The position numbers and the translations under genes are program-made. The notes below the pieces were generated by a model. That model was not told the origin of the DNA and did no database searches. It saw nothing but the letters and a program-made list of their open reading frames with translations. This document shows, piece by piece, positions 61,401 through 64,000 of a DNA stretch of 64,000 nucleotides. Position 1 is the first letter of the stretch, and every line of letters starts with the position of its first letter. This DNA is from Rhyzopertha dominica (taxonomy: Eukaryota > Arthropoda > Insecta > Coleoptera > Bostrichidae), in assembly GCA_025024175.1 (NCBI GenBank), contig QCXZ01000001.1:33536942-33600941 (forward strand). Reading direction: 5' to 3'.

Positions 61401-63677
61401 TTTTTTCTTTTTTGAATGTTTTATGTTGAAAGGCTCTCTTGAAAACCTTTTGGTCCAATATTGAGTGATTCTGAACCTAAGAATAAACTTTCTGTAGGTC
61501 AAGTGTAGTTTGGTCAACGATTTTTTTAACCTTCTACTGCCTGACTCAAAAAATGTCATGATAGTTTCTCAATTATTGAACATGTGAAAAAGATCTGTCC
61601 ATTTGGTTAAAACGTTAAATACATAGCTGTTAGTTAATTTGCAAGATTCCAGTTTGCAAATTGTGCAGTTATCAGACATCATGGTAAAAACAAATAATCT
61701 TGAGCTTTTTGTAAAGAAACTGTAATTGAAACTTATCAAATATTAAAAGTACAAGTTTGTTGAAGTATTATATTTGCATGATCTTGTGAACACCAGAGTA
61801 AATCTTTTAGTACAATATTTCTGGCCCTTCAAATGATTTTGGAAAGGATCGTCATTTTCAGATTGCAGATTCTCACCCTGGAATATAAGGAGACATACAT
61901 GGGTCTGTTTCGTCTGTCTATGAATTTCCTTAATTGTGTGGTCCAATTTTTAATAAAACTGTTTTTGGGAAATTAAACAAAAACATGTAAGCAAATCATT
62001 ATGCTCAACTCTCAACTACGTATGTATTTTTGGATCATAAAAAAAACCCCAGTTTCAAAACACTAATATACCTGCATGGTGGATAACTGGTATTCTCCTA
62101 CTTTCAGGAAGTAGAATTTAATAGTTAAAAATGATACCAAAAAAAACCAAATCATGCTACAAAGTGTTATTTTGAAATATTTTGCCTAATGAATTATTTC
62201 AACACCCTAAGAACAAAGTTTTAACACCTGCAGAGGCATTTTTAAAATTTTGTTAATAAATGAAGTAAATGGAAACTTTATTGGGAAAAGGTCAAGCAAC
62301 TTGTGATAATGGTCTGCTATCTTATTTTTCAGTATCTACAATTTGGACCATTTTTTTCTTAATCGAACACATGTTAAATGTAAATTACTTCGTAATTTTA
62401 TAAGAATATCAGCTGCATAGATACAAATCCATCCACTCTAATTCACCAGCAGCTATATTTTCATTCGTCAGAAGTCAAAAATAACTTGTCTTAAGGGAAA
62501 ACAGTTTTAACATTGAATATAAAAAATAAGCATTAAAATGATATAAATAATTATATTTGAGAACAAGAAATTAAGTTAAATGAAACTATCAAATTAAAAG
62601 GAATTTTAGATACACTTGCCAATTCTTTTACAGTAAGCATATCTTTGTAAATGAAGATCATTTTAAATCAATAACTCTTGATTGTTTTCTTAAATTGTGT
62701 TTTAACTATCCTGAAGTCTAAATTACCAGACCTCATAATATGATGTAGTTTTAGCCATGGACATGTAAATATTTAGTACCTATTTATAATAAGATAATAA
62801 TTATAATATTTGTAACAAAAATAACATAAAATACATTCGAGTTTTGTACATTAGGTACCACCTTGCGACAAACAGTCGAATTCGGTTATCCCATTGCAGG
62901 AAAACCAACCGAGTTCATAACGTTCCGCTTTTGGTGCAGCTGTTTGCTCAACAGATGGCATGCACTGTCTTTCGGACGAGAGAAACCAGACAAACGAGAA
63001 ACGACTGCTGTGACTCACAAAAAATTCTCACCCACGTGACTAAACGTCCTTGAACATACCTTATTTTCAAAATATGACTAAGCGTTAAATCTAGGGACTT
63101 CTAATACGTGTGCACACGTTTCTGCAATATTAATTTGTATCTTAATCACGTTTTTACTCACTAGCGTTCGTATTTCTTCGAAGAACGAAGATGGTTGAAG
63201 CTTTTCACGAGCATTCTAGAAATGCATTTGTCAGTCTCTAAAACAGGAAATTACAACCATGCCGCCAGCGCGCCAGCCTCTAGGAATAATACGGAATGTT
63301 AGAATTTTGTTTTTGTTTACGGCGGTTATATTATTTTATATAGATAGTTACATGTCCGTAGGTGTTNCTCCCATATANTAAAATAGACGTGCTAAATTAT
63401 AAAAAGTATATAAAATATCTAAATANAACGTTGAGTANGTAGACTAGGTTTTATAAATTACTAAGGAAATTAAATTATTGCAGGATACAATGGAAAAGAG
63501 ACCAGGAAAGAGAAAGANTTAGTGTCTCCAACCATCCACGAGAATGCCAACGGTAAGTTTTATTACATCACATTTTTCTCTACTTAAGTGTCATCATTTG
63601 TGATAAAAAGGCATATTTCCAACCCATTTTATTCACACTCCCCCACTGCAGCATCCGAGCCTCGACGATCGATATGA
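40407..63677 (+). CDS. Host gene, 3' six coding exons: proline/serine-rich scaffold-like protein
   Basis: Joined exons 40407-40497, 47400-47698, 53528-53708, 56751-59109, 63484-63552 and 63652-63677 keep one frame of about 1,007 residues with matching phases and GT-AG borders throughout. The first exon starts with one base finishing an upstream codon, so the 5' part lies elsewhere. No enzyme domain is visible. Features: a charged helix-like start (DDVQRSIELLDRVLSEFDD), DDGYMSM, DFPPPPEEA, many poly-proline runs, RRRRKSGSHSS, an 11-residue repeat region, and a basic C terminus ending EPRRSI. FPPPP is the classic Ena/VASP EVH1 ligand and YMSM fits a PI3K-SH2 site, so a role as an actin or junction adaptor is inferred. 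I could not name the family; NHS/GUK-holder-like proteins are one candidate worth testing. Introns carry several transposons. Confidence 0.8.
40498..42517. other. Host intron, unannotated part
   Basis: AT-rich intron. A GTTGATGTTAGCTAAAA phrase occurs twice (about 41020 and 41105), a small local duplication. The frame at 41508-41729 is not supported as coding. Confidence 0.4.
42690..44335 (+). mobile_element. Penelope-like element, 5'-truncated and decayed
   Basis: It starts inside the reverse transcriptase at IYGQPKLHKP (42730s) with LRPIINN following. A frame at 42872-43318 gives MISLDVISLCTNI (motif A), NGVAMGFPISSNIAQ (motif B), RYVDDLFMI (catalytic Asp pair) and a degraded FLD region. 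The WYCKPTSSGR region follows in another frame. Further on, VIYSIPCKQCNKQYIY (43754-43801) is the C-x-x-C plus start of the GIY-YIG nuclease, followed by QYLKNRIQQHKNR-like and an HKRKREIFE stretch. Stops and frameshifts show it is dead. Unlike the copy at 25.7 kb, it keeps the 3' endonuclease end. Confidence 0.8.
44194..44230 (+). ncRNA. Degenerate hammerhead-ribozyme-like motif of the Penelope element
   Basis: TTGAGAA followed by a GACC/GGTC stem and then GAAAC resembles the hammerhead core (CUGANGA, stem II, GAAA). Penelope-like elements are known to carry hammerhead motifs near their ends. Two core positions differ from consensus, so cleavage activity is doubtful. Confidence 0.4.
45160..46789. 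mobile_element. Palindromic Tc1 element: head-to-head inverted dimer with TA duplication
   Basis: Ends CAGTAGCGTGCAAAAA and its complement, flanked by TA on both sides. A second internal direct copy of the end motif (GTGCAAAAAAGCCGGACAC near 45362, and its mirror near 46590) gives the IR-DR layout of Tc1 elements. The two halves are complementary nearly throughout, centred on GAACCGGTTC (45955-45964). Each half carries the same C-terminal piece of Tc1 transposase (SKFNLVSSDGIRYVRRPVGK ... IEHLWEELGRR ... AVIAAKGYATKY). Both lack the segment with the second catalytic Asp, and the HTH half is missing. It is non-autonomous; a transcript could fold into a hairpin of about 800 bp. Confidence 0.85.
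46790..47399. other. Host intron, unannotated part
   Basis: Sequence between the Tc1 palindrome and exon B. The frame at 47051-47305 has no recognised domain; the end is the exon B acceptor region. Confidence 0.4.
47400..47698 (+). CDS. Host gene exon B
   Basis: 299 bases after TTAGATTCAG and before GTAAGTTGC. It encodes 99 codons plus two bases (phase 2). GC content and codon use stand out from the AT-rich introns. It contains SEDDGYMSMNGRKTKFSLAF (YMSM at 47520-47531) and DDFPPPPEEA (47640-47666). The tyrosine motif fits a phospho-dependent SH2 site and FPPPP an EVH1 site; both are inferences from motif shape. Confidence 0.9.
47699..47936. other. Start of host intron B
   Basis: Short intron sequence between the exon B donor and the AATT duplication of the transposon that follows. 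Confidence 0.5.
48211..50960 (-). pseudogene. Transposase of the 3.2-kb element, broken
   Basis: Order on the minus strand: a basic N-terminal segment (50960-50658) with a GTAAGT donor at 50735-50730; a Lys/Arg-rich segment (from 50563) with ESFPREQNNYSGNKTIKEFL and TVTYKYYTLVFK; after the nested insertion, FPNLRFGRPRSDTC; then KAEKARVTMNFDLTKSQ, RQLSCFNFEVHLSDIDDAI and SIWDESITGRGG; then IWSDNCIGQNKNKIILMFL with FLVSGHSYLTRDRDFALIE; and a C-terminal segment (48501-48211). The SDNC-x-GQNKN and GHSY-x-x-x-RDF blocks match an uncharacterised transposase-like family common in insects and cnidarians. Two stops lie between GRGG and SDNC, and frames shift near 49078 and 48570. Confidence 0.7.
49211..50111. 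mobile_element. TTAA-target element nested in the transposase (dispersed repeat copy B)
   Basis: A 901-bp element with ends GAGGGGCGTTTAC and GTAAATGCCCCTC, flanked by TTAA at 49207-49210 and 50112-50115. TTAA duplications are made by piggyBac and Kolobok transposases. It is non-coding. Bases 49207-49750 match 34663-35218 in inverted orientation. Removing it with one TTAA rejoins the host transposase reading frame from VFK to DFPNLRFGRP without any frame change. Confidence 0.85.
51148..52784 (-). other. Host intron with unrecognised minus-strand frames
   Basis: Overlapping minus-strand frames at 51436-51687, 51627-51890 and 51745-51999 may be pieces of one broken protein (for example a VSRTDRIFLERQSQDTYSPSN stretch); a piggyBac-type transposase is a weak guess only. 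Another minus-strand frame at 52508-52807 contains KIADLHQKSSAASISSVLFA, also unrecognised. Confidence 0.25.
52785..52960 (+). pseudogene. RTE-like LINE reverse transcriptase fragment
   Basis: The read is PEPTKNEVEKISQLKNNKSP, then GENGIVTELIKYG, and after a frameshift EQLAADSYELILKIWQ. This is the E-V-x-x-x-I-x-x-L-K-N-N-K-S-P-G-x-D-G-I-x-x-E-L-x-K block that begins RTE-type reverse transcriptases. It is truncated on both sides. Confidence 0.7.
53528..53708 (+). CDS. Host gene exon C
   Basis: 181 bases between TATTTTGCAG and GTAAGTGTA. The first base completes a Lys codon from exon B; 60 codons follow, beginning VSPAHGPKRSSGRTRG and ending NSATQTTL in phase 0. It is basic and proline-rich (TIPPPQKF). 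Confidence 0.9.
53709..54338. other. Host intron, unannotated part
   Basis: AT-rich intron with a short G-run near 53953-53966. Nothing recognised. Confidence 0.4.
54339..54585. mobile_element. Palindromic MITE with CAAAAGTGTCCCAGTTTA ends
   Basis: The left arm (CAAAAGTGTCCCAGTTTATT... onward) and right arm (...AATAAACTGGGACATTTTC) are imperfect complements over about 100 bp each, so almost the whole 247-bp element forms a hairpin. The ends resemble Tc1/mariner-type termini. A TA duplication was not clear. Confidence 0.65.
54586..56750. other. Host intron, unannotated part
   Basis: A frame at 54841-55053 (+) begins MKLKEICVMSEKRN and is unrecognised; no splice signals or domain support it. 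The rest is AT-rich with poly(A)/poly(T) runs, ending in the exon D acceptor. Confidence 0.4.
56751..59109 (+). CDS. Host gene exon D, large (786 codons)
   Basis: Starts after TTATTTTTGCAG with PKTRHQRPYGWENNDFTL and ends AGG-AAA-G before GTATGT (phase 1). Read-through of this donor would add a short intron-encoded tail to a stop at 59145-59147. The protein is disordered-looking: HPPPPPAGY, LPPPPPV, RSSIAWEVPLDDDPL, IGRRRRKSGSHSS, a repeat block (about 57430-57700), IPPPKPVR, DFPPLPPSP, and a conserved-looking end, SPRDALRRVTSLLIRKG. The antisense strand shows long frames here, but they are shadows of this exon. Confidence 0.95.
59232..60610 (-). mobile_element. mariner-like element with long terminal inverted repeats
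   Basis: About 250 bp at each end are diverged complements: AATGGAACGCCCTGTATATT at 59232 against the complement of the right end at 60610. They share TTTTTCTCTGAT, TGGTTTGTTAATATTACTTTG, TACCCTGATCAG and TTTCTCTGTGTAGGTAC inward. Between them the minus strand keeps transposase traces: CPPNSPDFI (59811-59836, third catalytic region), then FVGIP and KNLEFR-like pieces in shifted frames. It is highly decayed and no target duplication was resolved. Confidence 0.65.
60611..63483. other. Host intron, unannotated part
   Basis: AT-rich. Minus-strand frames at 61290-61559 and 61743-61946 are lysine-rich and unrecognised. A GC-richer patch at 62840-63060 carries a 69-codon frame with no domain. Ambiguous bases at 63367, 63378, 63426 and 63438. 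Confidence 0.4.
63484..63552 (+). CDS. Host gene exon E
   Basis: 69 bases after AATTATTGCAG and before GTAAGTTTT. Two bases complete the Gly codon from exon D, then YNGKETRKEK...VSPTIHENAN, ending in phase 1. One ambiguous base at 63518 leaves one residue unknown. Confidence 0.8.
63652..63677 (+). CDS. Host gene terminal exon F with stop
   Basis: After CTCCCCCACTGCAG, two bases complete an Ala codon and SEPRRSI follows before TGA at 63675-63677. The strong pyrimidine tract and correct phase support it, although only 26 coding bases are involved. Confidence 0.7.
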
Positions 63678-64000
63678 ATGAAAACTGTGGGTTAGCAACA
63701 GGCAGGAGAGTACATCTACCTAAACTGAGATACGGAACAACGTCCGCGGGCATTATACGTTTCGCTAGGTGCTAATAGTCGTTAATAGTGCTTTTTTATA
63801 AGTGATAAATGATAGCTTAGCAAAGAACTAAGAAGTATAGGATTCCCATTTTATAGCCAATACAAATTGTTTTTGTTGAAAAAATAATTCCATTGTAGTT
63901 TCTCTGTACAAAATCACATTACCTACCTACCTATTTACAATGTAAAACGGGTGTACACGGTGGAGAATTTTACTCATCTCGGTAACTATAACAGATAAAG
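63678..64000 (+). other. Probable 3' UTR of the host gene
   Basis: Sequence after the TGA of exon F to the window edge. No canonical AATAAA was seen, so the polyadenylation site is probably beyond the window or non-canonical. Confidence 0.5.

Noticed and set aside
62844..63053. 69-codon frame preceded by CCCATTGCAG
   Set aside because: No donor or domain, and exon D already joins exon E in the correct phase without it.
1..64000. tRNA, rRNA or organellar segments
   Set aside because: No cloverleaf B-box pair or rRNA core could be supported by eye; a covariance-model scan would decide.
1..64000. LTR retrotransposon or endogenous retrovirus
   Set aside because: No paired long terminal repeats, protease or integrase blocks were seen; all reverse transcriptase traces are LINE or Penelope type.

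Overview
This window is a piece of an arthropod, most likely insect, genome. The evidence is an AT-rich background, one multi-exon host gene with GT-AG introns, and mobile elements typical of insects: non-LTR retrotransposons, Penelope-like elements, mariner/Tc1, hAT-like MITEs and TTAA-target elements. No bacterial, viral or organellar gene set is present, and I could not fix the species.

Layout. 0-2.3 kb: the 3' end of a non-LTR retrotransposon whose reading frame is open to the left edge. 2.3-9.75 kb: decayed DNA transposons and MITEs, including a hAT-type MITE with its target duplication. 9.75-18.40 kb: the most unusual object, an 8,628-bp foldback element. It has perfect 171-bp terminal inverted repeats, two facing arrays of a 141-bp tandem repeat (about 29 and 30 copies), and a perfect 9-bp target site duplication, so it appears to have inserted as one unit. 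18.4-40 kb: fragments of Harbinger-like, mariner-like, hAT-like and LINE proteins, a second hAT MITE, and a Penelope-like ORF carrying a single premature stop.

40.4-63.7 kb: the 3' half of a host gene on the + strand. Six exons join in compatible phase and encode about 1,007 residues ending in a TGA at 63675-63677. The protein is low-complexity and proline/serine-rich, with an FPPPP Ena/VASP-type ligand, a YMSM motif, and a run of about 11-residue serine-rich repeats. It looks like a cytoskeletal or junctional scaffold, but I do not recognise the family with certainty.

The introns of this gene hold layered insertions: a hAT-like element (8-bp duplication) split by a Penelope-like element with a GIY-YIG region and a degenerate hammerhead-like motif; a Tc1 element that is a head-to-head palindrome of one truncated transposase; and a 3.2-kb DNA transposon (4-bp AATT duplication, SDN..GQNKN-type protein) interrupted by a TTAA-target element. 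Removing the TTAA element and one TTAA copy restores the transposase frame. The 59.2-60.6 kb intron holds a mariner-like element with long terminal inverted repeats. Between these I saw no further recognisable genes. All calls rest on reading the sequence; no database search was run.
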